The notes below the pieces were generated by a model. That model saw only the letters and a program-made list of their open reading frames with translations. It did not search any database and was not told where the DNA came from. Source: Echinarachnius parma (taxonomy: Eukaryota; Echinodermata; Echinoidea; Clypeasteroida; Echinarachniidae). From it: DNA of 64,000 nucleotides. Position numbers and translations under genes: made by a program. The DNA lies in the NCBI GenBank assembly GCA_037951105.1, contig JBAMJV010007398.1, positions 53,607 through 117,606 on the forward strand, read 5' to 3'. The stretch's first letter is position 1. Each line of letters opens with the position of its first letter. This document shows positions 23,075 through 33,360 of this stretch, one piece after another.

Positions 23075-23960
23075 ATATCTAGGTTGGTTTCAGAGCTAGA
23101 TATTAAACCTAGGAGGACTTGAAGAAAGACTAGTGTAAACAGCTTAGTGGTTGAGTGTCTTTCATTTAAGACTATTATTTGAAGTAGTCCAGTCTAGAAA
23201 TGGAATGATATATAAAGAGGCCTTTGAGTGAGACTAGGCTGTTGATTTTTGTATAGTTAGTCTAGGAGCATGTAGAGAAAGACCAGAGTAAGTGGGTCAG
23301 TTTTAGGGCTTTGGGATGATCTAGATTGGGGCACTAAGGATGAGTTGCTGCTGTCTAGAAATTAACCTGTGAGGTCTTTGAATGAGACTAGGTATGTGGG
23401 TTGATTTTCCATAATCAATCTACAAGCACTTGCAAACAACTAGAGTAAGTGGGTTGCTTTTTGTGTACTAGTAAGCTAGATTGGCAAGCTGATGACGATT
23501 TGCTGTTGTGAGGTCTGTAACTGAGACTAGGCTTGTACGTTGATTTTCCATAGTTAATCTACAAGCACTTGGAGAAAGGCTAAATAGTTTGTGGGTCAGG
23601 TTTAGTGTTAGCTGGGTCACTGAAGATGCATTGCTGCTGTCTAGAATTTGATATGTGAGGTCTTTAAGTGAGACTAGGCATGTAGGTTGATTTTCCTTGG
23701 TTAAAGGTAGTTCGGATTCGTAAATCAGCCGCCTGGCGCCATCTTTGCATGCCCTGCGCACGGTGCGAAAGTCAGTGTTATGCAGTGCGCGCAAACTAAC
23801 CTAGTTCAAAATGGCGACCGGGGGTGTAGCATTCCCACGCTTGATGATCTTTAATCTTGCAGCACTTGCAGAGAGACTTGAGTGAGTGGGTCGGTTTATG
23901 CAGTAAGCTAGATTTGGTAGCTGATGATGAGTTGATGTCTAGCGCATGATCCCCCCGTGT
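23075..23960. repeat. Tandem array, about six units of about 145 bp
   Basis: GAGACTAGG recurs near 23230, 23384, 23523 and 23670. Units share GGTTGATTTTCCATAGTTAA, TCTACAAGCACTTG, AGTAAGTGGGTC and GTCTAGAA. A 150-bp insertion splits one unit at 23701. Confidence 0.8.
23701..23854. mobile_element. TTAA-flanked insertion inside tandem array (about 150 bp)
   Basis: The array unit normally reads CATAGTTAATCTACAAGCAC (for example 23551). Here it is interrupted: TTGGTTAAAGGTAGTTCGG at the left and GATGATCTTTAATCTTGCAG at the right, so TTAA flanks the insert on both sides. The insert is GC-richer (GCCGCCTGGCGCC, GGTGCGAAAG) than the array. The termini share only TTAAAG / CTTTAA. Confidence 0.75.
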
Positions 23961-24017
23961 GATGGGTAAGATGAGATGAGATCAAGGCGGCTCAATCCGG
24001 ATTACCGACTGTCAGTT

Positions 24018-24400
24018 GTAACATGCAGATCAAGCATTGAAGACCCCGCCTTCATTTACGAGGTACTTGGTATTTGTTAAGGTTGTTGTCACGGGCAAAA
24101 AAACAATGATCATTGGTAGAACGAGCAAATTAGTCTGATCAAATTTCCATGTCAAGTTTTGTCTTTTGAAGAAATCAGCATTTATAACTAAAAATGAAAT
24201 AACATGCGGATCGAGCATTGAAGCCCCGGCTTCATTTACTAGGTACTTAGTACGGTTGTTGTCACGGGCAAAAGACAATGATCATTGGTAGAAGCGAGCG
24301 ATGATGATATTAGCATTTAAATTGTATGTGTTTGCAAATTAGCCTGATAAAATATTCCTGGCAAGTTTTGGCTTTAGAAGATATCAGCATGAATGAAAAA
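24018..24400. repeat. Two-copy tandem repeat of about 181 bp
   Basis: AACATGCNGATCNAGCATTGAAG begins each unit (near 24020 and 24201); GTTGTTGTCACGGGCAAA, ACAATGATCATTGGTAGAA and CAAATTAG also recur. Confidence 0.8.
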
Positions 24401-25689
24401 CAAATAAAATAAAAAGAAAACTTGCTTGTAGGTTACATGCGTTTATTGTGTTACACGAAGCTCTCTGACGCACAATCGTAGATATTGTCGCATTCCTTAT
24501 GCAGATTTAGAAAACAACAGAAATATATTTGAGTTCTTCTCCCAAATTTTAAACATAATATTAAAAGTAATACCTAATATTTATATGGCGCTTACTGTAA
24601 TACATGATTATTTATGAAGTACCAAAAAGGACCTACCTTTTCTCAACTGCCGATTTGAATAAACGTCAGCAAAATTTAGAGGAAATGGTTCTGGGACCGA
24701 GATTTCCCAAGAAATAGGGTGGGTTTTAATAAGTTCTCTTTTATTAATGATGATGATGATGGTTTGATTGGTACGGTGTTGTTTTTAATGCCATGCACAA
24801 ATGCAATTAGCACTTGATAGTAATGACTGGCATTAACAGATACATTTACAATTTTCATTTACATTGATTCATTTACCATTCTATCAATAAAACGTTGCAT
24901 ACATATGTAAAATTATGCGATGTCTTGTGATTGTGATTGCATTGATGAATGCAAACCATGAAAAATGTGATAAACACTTCATTAAAATCCAGTGATGATA
25001 TAACAGAAAAAAAGTGACTGTATTACAAATTTGTGTTACTTTTAATCCCAGCAAATATAAATTACATTATGAGTATAGTACTTGTAGGAAAAAGCTGATT
25101 GGAAGAAAACTTTTTAATTGGGTTTTTAAAGTCTTCATTGATTTTGGGCAGGTAATTATTTTTTTAAATGATAAAAACCAAGCAAAATAAAAAAAAATTA
25201 AAAAATGACTGACTAACAAATGAAAACCTGCATATTTATTCATTGCACAAACAAATATGCCTTTGATGTACAAATTACAGTGGATATCAAGTCTAGAAAA
25301 TTTGCAGATGAGCATTGACATTTGCACCAGTTAAGCAATAAAGAAAAACCCACCAAACATGAAATTCAGTATATAAATGAAATTGATCTCTATCTTGTGA
25401 CCTTTCCGCAAATATTCTCTTCTAAATCAAGCAGAAGTGACAAGTTACTAGAGAGTGAGTGGAAAAAGAGATTGTATGATATGATATCATGATAATCAAA
25501 TGCTCCTGTGATATGACAACGATGAAGTACGGTAGCTGTCATTCATACTAAAAGTAATGGCAAATATTTGACTTTTAATACAATGGCGGGTGAAGCAAAC
25601 ACACTGGACTATAATCAAAGATAAACCACTCTAGCGCTACTAATATTTTGGGTATTACTCGTGACATTTTCTCTCTTGTTTTTTATTTG
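24401..25689. other. AT-rich low-copy intron
   Basis: Contains a TTTATATGGCGCTTACTGTA motif near 24580 (retroelement-tail-like) and TGATGATGATGATGG near 24748. No exon or transposon ends were recognised. Confidence 0.4.
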
Positions 25690-26340
25690 GCATCCGTGGA
25701 AGCCTGTTCTTTAGGGGCCATGTGACCTTTTTGTATATTCCTGTTGCCGTGGATTATCCCTTTTGCATTTCGGTTGGTTAGCGGGTATTAAAGCTTCCTT
25801 AGCCTCGGATCCGTGCATAATGAATTGAATGAATCAAATGAAATGGGATTTGCCACACCTTTTGTCATTGATTGAAGTGAGATTATTCGTAATTGATTAA
25901 GGACCACGCATCGGGTGTACACAGCAATGTGACTAATTGAACACAGTGAAGCCGTGTCATTGTATCGATCCCCCCGCTGCAACCGACTAACACGATGTAA
26001 TCAGTATCAATTTACGCGATTAGCGACAGGTCTAATTGATTTAATTTGGAAGTTATTGCCGTTGTTCCGCTACAAAGCTCAAAAGACTTAATTGATATGG
26101 TAGCCGTGAGATAAGCTAATTGTGTGTTTGGTACAGTCAATTTCATTAGGTCCCCCCTTTTTTTTTGCATTAGCTTTGTGCTGCAGACTTTTCATTTGTT
26201 AGGCATTAATTGGTTTTAGATTGAATCAACATCACCAATTATAGATTCGTTGCATTTGGATTTGCATGATGCTTATTTGCCGAGTTCAATCGAGCGAGGT
26301 GCTTCTATTGTGCTGTGGGTGTCATTATTAGCAGAAGGCC
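25690..26340. promoter_or_regulatory. Candidate conserved enhancer: TAATTGA cluster plus octamer
   Basis: TAATTGA occurs at 25890, 25934, 26033 and 26089, with further TAATTGTG (26119) and TAATTGG (26208) sites, GCGATTAGCG, and an ATTTGCAT octamer at 26260-26267. The stretch is free of tandem repeats and transposon ends in an otherwise repeat-laden intron. Homeodomain and POU-factor input is an inference from motif shape. AUTS2 introns in vertebrates are known for conserved noncoding enhancers. Confidence 0.45.
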
Positions 26341-26827
26341 CACACTTTCAGCTAATAGAGGACATTCAAATTTGTACCATTTTCACTAAAGATATGGAAT
26401 ATATATATATGACTTTGCACGGAGATATAGTGTTTCAAACAAATATGTAATAGAGCACACGTTAAAAAAACACTATTCAAGGACGTTCGAAATTCAAACC
26501 CCATCTTTTTCATAGATAGATGATATTGCACGTGGATAGTGTGTTAAAACAAATATTAGACGAGGACACGTACAATGTCATATTAACACATTCATGACTC
26601 GTCCTAAAATACATGGGCTAGGGTCAGTGGAGAATGCATGTCGGACCAAAAATCGGAGCGTCTTCGGGTTAAAATTCTAATTAAGAGAATAACAATTCCA
26701 ACCCCATTTCAGATGATTGATTACATTTACTCATGGAACATGTTAAAAACAAATATGGAATGAGCACACATATATACATACATCTGTTGAAATGTAATTC
26801 ATTCTCAAGCATGTCAGGTTACAAGAG

Positions 26828-26947
26828 TTTAACCCTATGGAGACGATATGAATTTGGTATTACCTGCATTCTCCATAGACCCCAGCCCGAAGTATGTTCG
26901 GGGGTGGGGGGGGGGGGGGGGGGGGGGGCTAGCCCTGAACGGGTTAA
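26828..26947. mobile_element. TTAACCC element family E, copy 2, split by poly-G
   Basis: TTTAACCCTATGGAGACG at the left, TTACCTGCATTCTCCATAGA and CCCAGCCCGAAG inside, CTGAACGGGTTAA at the right. A 23-nt G run (26906-26928) lies in the right half. Confidence 0.6.
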
Positions 26948-26998
26948 TTTTGCCATAACAAACAATGGATGAGGCGAGAGATGGTGTCAACATGATTG

Positions 26999-28050
26999 AT
27001 TGATGTTGTTGGCTCCGGAGTGTAAGAAAATGATTACAAGCAAACACATGTAATCATTACAACATAAATTTCAGCAGTCATTTGCTTCATTTAGAACATA
27101 ATTGTGATGGATGAGATGATGGTGATCAGTTGACTAACATTGTATAGTGGAGTTATTTTCCTGATTTCATCTCATAGATAGATGTAATAGTTTCAACCAT
27201 GAATGTAGCATGAAGTCTAATGGTTGATTGCTATATGCCATTTCGGGATGGTGAGATTTCTACATAAGCAATTGTTTGACGACAGCATTTTGATTGATGA
27301 CTTGATGATTTGTCATTTGACTAAATAGGGGAGTTTCTTTCCTGTTTTATCAGTTTCTTTCCTGATTTATCACAATGACAGATTTAACGGTTTCAATCAT
27401 GGTTATAGCATGAATTCTTGTCATCAGTTGCTTTATACCAATCCTCAATGGCAAGGTCACACTTAGGCATTTGTTATATAAGATAATTTTGATTGATGAC
27501 TTGATGATTCATCATTTGACTAATATTTTAGTAGAGTTTGTTCCCTGATTTATCTCAATGACAGTGTAACAGTTTCAATCATGGATATAGCATGAATTCT
27601 TGTCATCAGTTGCTTAATACCATTCCTCAATGGCAAAGTCTCACTTAAGCAAATGTTATACATCATTTTGATTGATGACTTGATGATTTGTCATTTGACT
27701 AACATTTAGTGGAGTAATTTTCAGGATTTTTCTCCCAACACAAAAGTAACAATCTTTTGTGAATGTAGCATAGTATCATCAGTTGTTTTATGCGATTTCT
27801 AAATTGTTCTTTTGACGAGGGCAAGTAAAAGTCGGATTTGAACCAGTATTTGGAGGAAAACGAGAAAGTTCCCATATTTGCCTAAAGTGGGTGAGCAAAA
27901 TCTGCAAATTTTGTGAAATAAATCATCTTTGATATGTTTTTCAATGATTTTAACTTTGTCGCGTGTAACAGATTGTACAAGTTATGTTGTAATGATTACA
28001 TGTGTTTGCATGTAATCATTTTCTTACACTCGGGAGCCAACAACATCAAT
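26999..28050. mobile_element. 1.05-kb element: 66-bp TIRs enclosing a tandem array
   Basis: 27001-27066 is the reverse complement of 27983-28048 with 64/66 identity (TGATGTTGTTGGCTCCGGAG ... / ...GGGAGCCAACAACATCA). Each arm also contains GATTACATG...CATGTAATC, an inner palindrome. Between the arms are about four tandem units. There is no ORF of note. The right end is about 42 nt from the acceptor of the 30-nt microexon. No clear target duplication was seen; class undetermined. Confidence 0.75.
27067..27830. repeat. Tandem array, about four units of 180-200 bp
   Basis: TTTTGATTGATGACTTGATG recurs near 27291, 27490 and 27670, with a diverged form near 27104. AATCATGGNTATAGCATGAA, TTCTTGTCATCAGTTGCTT and CATTTGACTAA are shared. 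The array lies wholly between the 66-bp inverted repeats. Confidence 0.8.
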
Positions 28051-28091
28051 AATTTTTCTCCCATTTTCTCATTTTCTCATTTTCTTAACAG

Positions 28092-28121
28092 TGTGACAGC
28101 GAGAGCGATCAGGACACACAT
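28092..28121 (+). CDS. AUTS2: 30-nt coding microexon of AUTS2-family gene
   Basis: The acceptor follows a run of three CATTTTCT-like pyrimidine repeats and ends ttaacag; the donor is CAT|gtaagt. The ten codons read CDSESDQDTH in phase 0. The vertebrate exon at this place encodes CDSDSDQEEK, also ten codons (from memory): seven of ten positions are identical and D/E is swapped at one more. The acidic S-D/E-S-D pattern is a typical CK2 target, fitting the known AUTS2-CK2 link, though phosphorylation here is inference. It is preceded by a 15,965-nt intron and followed by more than 35.8 kb without a recognisable next exon; the vertebrate continuation (ASDASSEKLF...) was searched for by eye and not found. 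A 1-kb inverted-repeat element ends only about 42 nt before the acceptor. Confidence 0.88.
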
Positions 28122-29169
28122 GTAAGTTATCAAGTAACATGTAAAATGTATGTGCTCTGCTTGTCTAAAGACCGGGCGATTCAATATTCAATGAAGCTGT
28201 TGATAATGGATACAAATCATATTAATTAAAATTCACCTTGCGTACATTGTTTGTTGCTATGTCGGGCGAACCTTTTGCAAGCTTTCTGGTTGCCAGGACC
28301 AACCACAGTTAATAAGACAGACAAAGCATACCGGTTTAGTTCCATTCAATATTTAGGTCTTTCACCTATTGGTTACTGTTGCACAATTTTTATTTTGCTT
28401 TTGCAATATATCCGTCTACTGTAGTGCACCATTTTTTTTCTTCGGTGTCTTCTATGGAGTGAACCAGAAATTCTGGCAATCAATCAAATTATGAGATGGA
28501 GAAATTGTGTCAAGGTTGTTACGTGGCATGGATGTGCCACATCAAGCGTTATTGATTGCCGATGTGTAGGATGCGTGCTGCATGCGTGCTGCAGTATTAC
28601 ATGTATTTCCTCTCCTCCCTATGCCTCTTGCGAGATATAAAGTTAGAAGTGAAGCTCAAGATCGATCTTGATCAGTTAAAATAATATTTTTGTTGGGGTT
28701 TTTACTTTCACTTAGAACCTGTGTTAAATTGAGTGTTATTTGACAGGGCCTCTTTTGCAAGTTTCCGGAGACATTTCTTTAGGCATGTCAGGGGCTAAAT
28801 TCCACCAAGCCCCTTGTATTGTCACCACTGATCTTGCTATGCAGATTCAAATGTGTTGGTGAATAATGTGAGAATATGTGAAAAAGTATTGAGAGGATGT
28901 GTGTAAAGTACTAGTGAATATCATGCATTCTGTATATTGGAATTAATTTTGAAAGATATGAGTACAGAAATAAGCTAAATAATAGCTAGCTACAGTCATT
29001 AGGTAACTAACAAGAAAAATACATTTTTCCAACTCCTGCGCTGTACTTTTCTTGTGTAAGTAATTATAATTTGTAAATTATGACACACACACGTCATATT
29101 TTACAGGTAAAACAGATTTAAAACCAAACACTTTTATGGATTCATAATTGCTTCATCAGAAATGCCCTT
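28122..29169. other. Low-copy intron start after 30-nt microexon
   Basis: No repeat or exon was recognised. A weaker AG|GT juxtaposition (CATATTTTACAG|GTAAAA) occurs at 29106/29107. Confidence 0.45.
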
Positions 29170-29430
29170 TTTTAAGTGTGACCTCTTCAGCGATCACCCA
29201 ACGTAAAGCTCGTTATTCCATTGTCCGGCTAAGGCCATAACTCCATTGACACCCTAATGATAAAAGCAACAATTAGCAATCGGGCAATTTGGACATTAAT
29301 TATCCAGCCGGTTTGTCTGCCTAGCTAGCGTAGCGGCAAGGTCAGCAATGCAGGACTCATCACAGGTTTTTGATTGGAGGCAATTACAATTACACACTGG
29401 GTCTGCGAAACAGAGTGTTTCATGGAAAAT
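29170..29430. promoter_or_regulatory. Candidate conserved noncoding element
   Basis: Low-copy stretch with CACCCTAATGATAAAA, CAACAATTAGCAATC, GACATTAATTATCC and GGCAATTACAATTACAC: clustered homeodomain and SOX-like cores without repeats or ORF. Confidence 0.35.
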
Positions 29431-29792
29431 TGACAAATTGGTTGTGTTAGTAGCAAACCTTATGGAGGTCAAGGGATGGGGTTTTTACCCATTACAGTGA
29501 TTCTTCCCCCTTGTTTCCTTATGTTGCAAAGAAAGCAATTAAAACAAATCATAGCATAATATTTAATCTTGCACCCCAAGTGGGACATCTTGCTTCCATC
29601 AAGGGACGTTGGGTTGTCCATTTATAGGGACTCTCATAGAATTATAGGGAAGCAAGCATTGACAAAATAATTTATATCAGTCAATATTAAATTTTATGCC
29701 CCATATGGGATTTCATACTCGTGCCTTTGCCTCACAAAGAATAAAATAATTTGTGATGCAATTGATAATATTACTCTTCCACTGTCCCCATC

Positions 29793-29878
29793 TCTCCCCC
29801 TCCCCCTTCCCCTCCCCCTCCCCCTTCCCCTCCCCCTTCCCCTCCCCCTCCCCCTTCCCCTCCCCCTCCCCCTCCCCT
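29793..29878. repeat. CCCCTTCCCCTCC pyrimidine tandem repeat
   Basis: About 85 nt of nearly pure pyrimidine built from CCCCTTCCCCTCC units. Mirror-symmetric polypurine/polypyrimidine DNA of this kind can form triplex structures. Confidence 0.9.
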
Positions 29879-30034
29879 GTATGGTGTGATCCTTGCTATG
29901 CCCACCATGTTGTGTCTGTGTGGGGCTTGATTTGCGGTGGGTGAAAGGAGGATGTAAAATAAATTAATTAGGTGTCAGCAAATGCAGACAGTAGATGGAA
30001 CCTTTGATTAAAGGCTTGGCAGGCTCGCATGCAT

Positions 30035-30490
30035 TGCAATTAGCATGTCGCTAACAGCTAGAAGATGTGACCTAATTCTGAGAATTTAGTCATAAACTAA
30101 AAGTAAAAAATAATCTACATAAACATATAATAATAATTAGCATGTCGCTAAAAATGGCGAGATGTGACCTAATTTGGGGAATCAAGTCATAAAAACTCAA
30201 ATTTACATATATACATCTAATAATAATTAACATGTCACTTATAGCAAGAAGATGTGACCTAATTCGAGGAATTGAGTCATAAAAATATAATTAATGAATA
30301 AATAAACATCTAATGATAAATTAACATGTTTCTAACAGCTAGGAGATGTGACCTAATTCGAGGAATTGAGTCATAAAACTAAAATTAGCAAATACATAAA
30401 CATCTAATAATAAATTAACATGTTTCTAATAGCAAGAAGATGTGACCTAATTTGTAAAATTGAATCATGAAACTAAAATAAACATTTAAG
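30035..30490. repeat. Tandem array, five units of about 95 bp
   Basis: TAATAATTAGCATGTCGCTA, AGAAGATGTGACCTAATT and GAATTNAGTCATAAAAC recur near 30041, 30136, 30228, 30325 and 30415. Confidence 0.85.
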
Positions 30491-31157
30491 AACAATAGAA
30501 GGGGATGGTGTTCACCGTTCAAAGATATATGTTTGTTCTCTTCTATTCTATTTGATAGATAGTGCACCCTAGTGTGACTTTCTAATTTAATTATGAACCC
30601 TACATTTTGTAGCGCGAGAGAGTACGTGAATTACTGTCCATGTCCGCCTGGCCTGTCTTTTCCACCCGAATTCATTACTTGATTTAAGAAAAAGAAGACA
30701 GATGATTCCTTCTTCCATTTTCTTCAGTCACTGACAAGACAACCCCTGTAAAGTGCAGCCCTGGGTAATTGTATCCTTTCTCTCCTTCCCCCTGTTTGAA
30801 TATTATTTTGTAGACCTTTTCCACGGAGTAGCAAATTGGTGCATCTCTGAGTGGGTTTGTATCGGATTGGGGACAAATTGGGTGGTGGACGGACGTTAAA
30901 TGCGCCTGAAAATTTGCTTCATGCCACGCCGGTGAAGTGGACGGGAATCAGGCGTGCGAGCCACGGCCAGAAATCTGTTCAGTATCGATCCTAAACAAAC
31001 GTAAAGAGCACTCTATGTTTTCTTTCCTCTCTTCCTTTATTTATAGATTTCTCTTCCAATTTTCCCCTTCCTCAGATAAAACAAAATGTAGATGTCTATC
31101 CCTCCATAGTTCTGGATTTTGTTGTCTTTTCTCAAAAGAAAGATGAAAAATGGGGAC

Positions 31158-31292
31158 TTAACCCATTCCCTTTGAGATTCTGAAATCCCTGTTGAGTTGT
31201 ACGTAGACCACCAGGTTCCCGTAGGCGAGAGATTCTGCAATCCCCATAGACTTTGTACATAGCCCACCAGGCTCCCGCAGGCAAGGGGTTAA
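31158..31292. mobile_element. Small TTAACCC element family D, copy 3 with duplicated core
   Basis: TTAACCCATTCCCTTTGAGA ... AAGGGGTTAA. The GAGATTCTGNAATCCC...CACCAGGNTCCCGNAGGC core occurs twice in tandem. Otherwise identical in plan to the copies at 5254 and 18548. Confidence 0.75.
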
Positions 31293-31519
31293 CATCCGTG
31301 GCACACAGAGGATGCAGTCGTCCCTGAACACATCAGTGCACTGTGTGAGAAGGCGGGCGGAAGATATTTGTCTACTCACACGGACCGATGCAACTCCTCT
31401 GTCGTGGATGCGATGGCAAGGAAAATGTGATCAATACCGCCAATGCTTAATGGTTTATGCCCCGCTGCTTGCGTTTGATTGAGACACTTGTGTGCTGCTT
31501 TTACTTCGCTTTTATCCTC

Positions 31520-32100
31520 CTTCTCCTTCTCCAGCTCATTGCTACCCTCTTGTCTTCATTCTCGTATCCCTGCCCTTTCTGTCCGGCCATTTTCATTTCT
31601 CTACTTTTTCATTCAATTTTTTTCTCTAAATCATGCTTCCTATTCATGTAAAAATGACACATATTACTACCCTCTTGGCTTCATCCCTTATCCATGCCCT
31701 TTCTGTGGGTCAGTTTTTATTTCTTTTCCTTTGCATTCATCTTTTCCCTTCAATCATGCCCCCTTTTCTTCTCGACCCACCCTTCTTGTACTGTACATAG
31801 TCAAAACATTCATGTAAAAGTGACACATATTACTGCTCTATTGGCTTCATCCCTTATCACTGCCCTGTCTGTAAGTCCATTTGTAATTTCTTTTCTTTTG
31901 CATTCACCTTTTCCCTTCAATCATGCTCCCTATTCTTCTTTATACATCAGTCAAAATATTGACGTTTAACATGTAAAAATAATACATATTCCTACCCTTT
32001 TGCCTTCAACTCTCATTCTTCGTTCACCTTTTGTATGTATCAGTCAAAACTTTGACAGGAGAAATGTATAAATGCCACCTATTATTATCCTGTGCCTTCA
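31520..32100. repeat. Pyrimidine-rich tandem array, about four units of 150-170 bp
   Basis: CTTCATNCCTTATCCNTGCC, TTTTCCCTTCAATCATGC and CATGTAAAAATGACACATAT recur. The overlapping plus-strand open frames are products of the repeat. Confidence 0.8.
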
Positions 32101-33360
32101 ACTAAACTTACCTTCAACTCATATCTAAGTATTTTCTGTTGTTAAATTCCGTCCCTTTTCCTTGTCCCTCTTCTTATCCATTATACTCAATGCCCCATAA
32201 TCTGCTTCATTCCCTTAAAAGAACGAAAAAATGAGTCATGTTCGAATATTTTGTTTGAAAAAGGATTAAAACACCACACCCTCCATCTCCGCAGCTTTAT
32301 TTCATCATATGACACACCCAGCTTGTGCCATCCTCAATCACTTGCTCAGTCAGCAGGTGTCTGTAAAATCATGGATTATTCTAGGGGAAATGGTAAAACG
32401 TTGGTCAGGGTTACGCACAAGACATGTCCTTTGCCCTTACCACTAGACATATTCCTGCAATCACTGATAGAGGTCGACTTCTAAAGGTCACTGCAAAAAT
32501 CTTAACTGGGGTGAGGAAAGAATCAGATATCGGATATTGATCGGCATCGATCGCGCGTTGCTTCTCCGTTCGATTTCTGCCGCATCTTGCATGCTCGTCA
32601 TGAGCTTGTATCGTTGTCACTGTCGGTAGAGGTCTTACTTACAGATGAGAGTAATTAATGCAGTAAAATGCCCCCAAGAATATTTCTCCTGACTAGAAAC
32701 CCGCAAGAGCCTTGTGGCTTGATTTGATTGAGAATCTATTTCCTGCTCCGAGTTTGAAGCCTCCGAATAAAAAATCAATTGGAATTCAGTTACCCGGCAA
32801 CCTGTTGCTAGGCTGGATAGCTGCGCTCATTTGTAATCAAGCATCGGATTTCCTACCTTGTTCTCTTTATAACCATTCTAACGAGAGGAAATGGTGTATA
32901 CTCGTTATATTAAACAAACCATGCAGTAATGTCAGAACGCTTATGTTTCTGAATCAAATATGAAGACGTAATGTGTTGCTGTATTTTAAAAACATTAAAA
33001 ACCAGGGCTGTATGTGTTGTTTTGACATAAGATGTTTGTAATCTATGTTTGCATTTTTATGCATAAAGTTGTTTATTTGTATTCTCACATATTTGTTTCA
33101 CTTTTGTTGCTTGAACTGATGCGATGTTTTGCTTCTTTTTGTGATCCACGGGCGCAATCGTTGGTTGGTGAAGGCTTTTTAATCACGGTCACCTAAGGGT
33201 GCAGACATTGTAGCCGTTTCCTCACCCCCTATATTGTTACACCTCCTTCTACCCCGGCTCCGACAGCAATACATGTTGAGAAAGCCGTAGCTTCCGGGCA
33301 TGCAGGGCTCCTATTGTACTGGGCTCACCAAAGGATGAAAACATTTGTGGAAATCATATT
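32101..33360. other. Low-copy intron with X-box-like site
   Basis: No exon or transposon was recognised. Contains the candidate RFX site at 32789-32801. Confidence 0.4.
32789..32801. promoter_or_regulatory. X-box (RFX)-like site
   Basis: GTTACCCGGCAAC fits the paired half-site RFX pattern (GTTNCC-N-GGNAAC), followed at 32804 by another half site, GTTGCTAGG. Confidence 0.4.

Larger units (their letters stand above)
12127..28091 (+). other. AUTS2-family intron, 15,965 nt
   Basis: Bounded by GTAAGT and ...CTTAACAG. It contains a zero-length splice site (14815/14816), candidate regulatory blocks (about 13960-14330 and 25690-26340), many short tandem arrays, and several inverted-repeat transposons. 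No additional in-phase exon was recognised. Confidence 0.8.

Noticed and set aside
29095-29112. TTTTACAG|GTAAAA as a recursive splice site
   Set aside because: The pyrimidine tract is short, the donor is not consensus, and it lies only about 1 kb into the intron, so it is weaker than the 14816 site.
31457-31969. Hydrophobic overlapping open frames (membrane-protein-like)
   Set aside because: They are translations of a pyrimidine-rich tandem array; the hydrophobicity comes from T/C richness.
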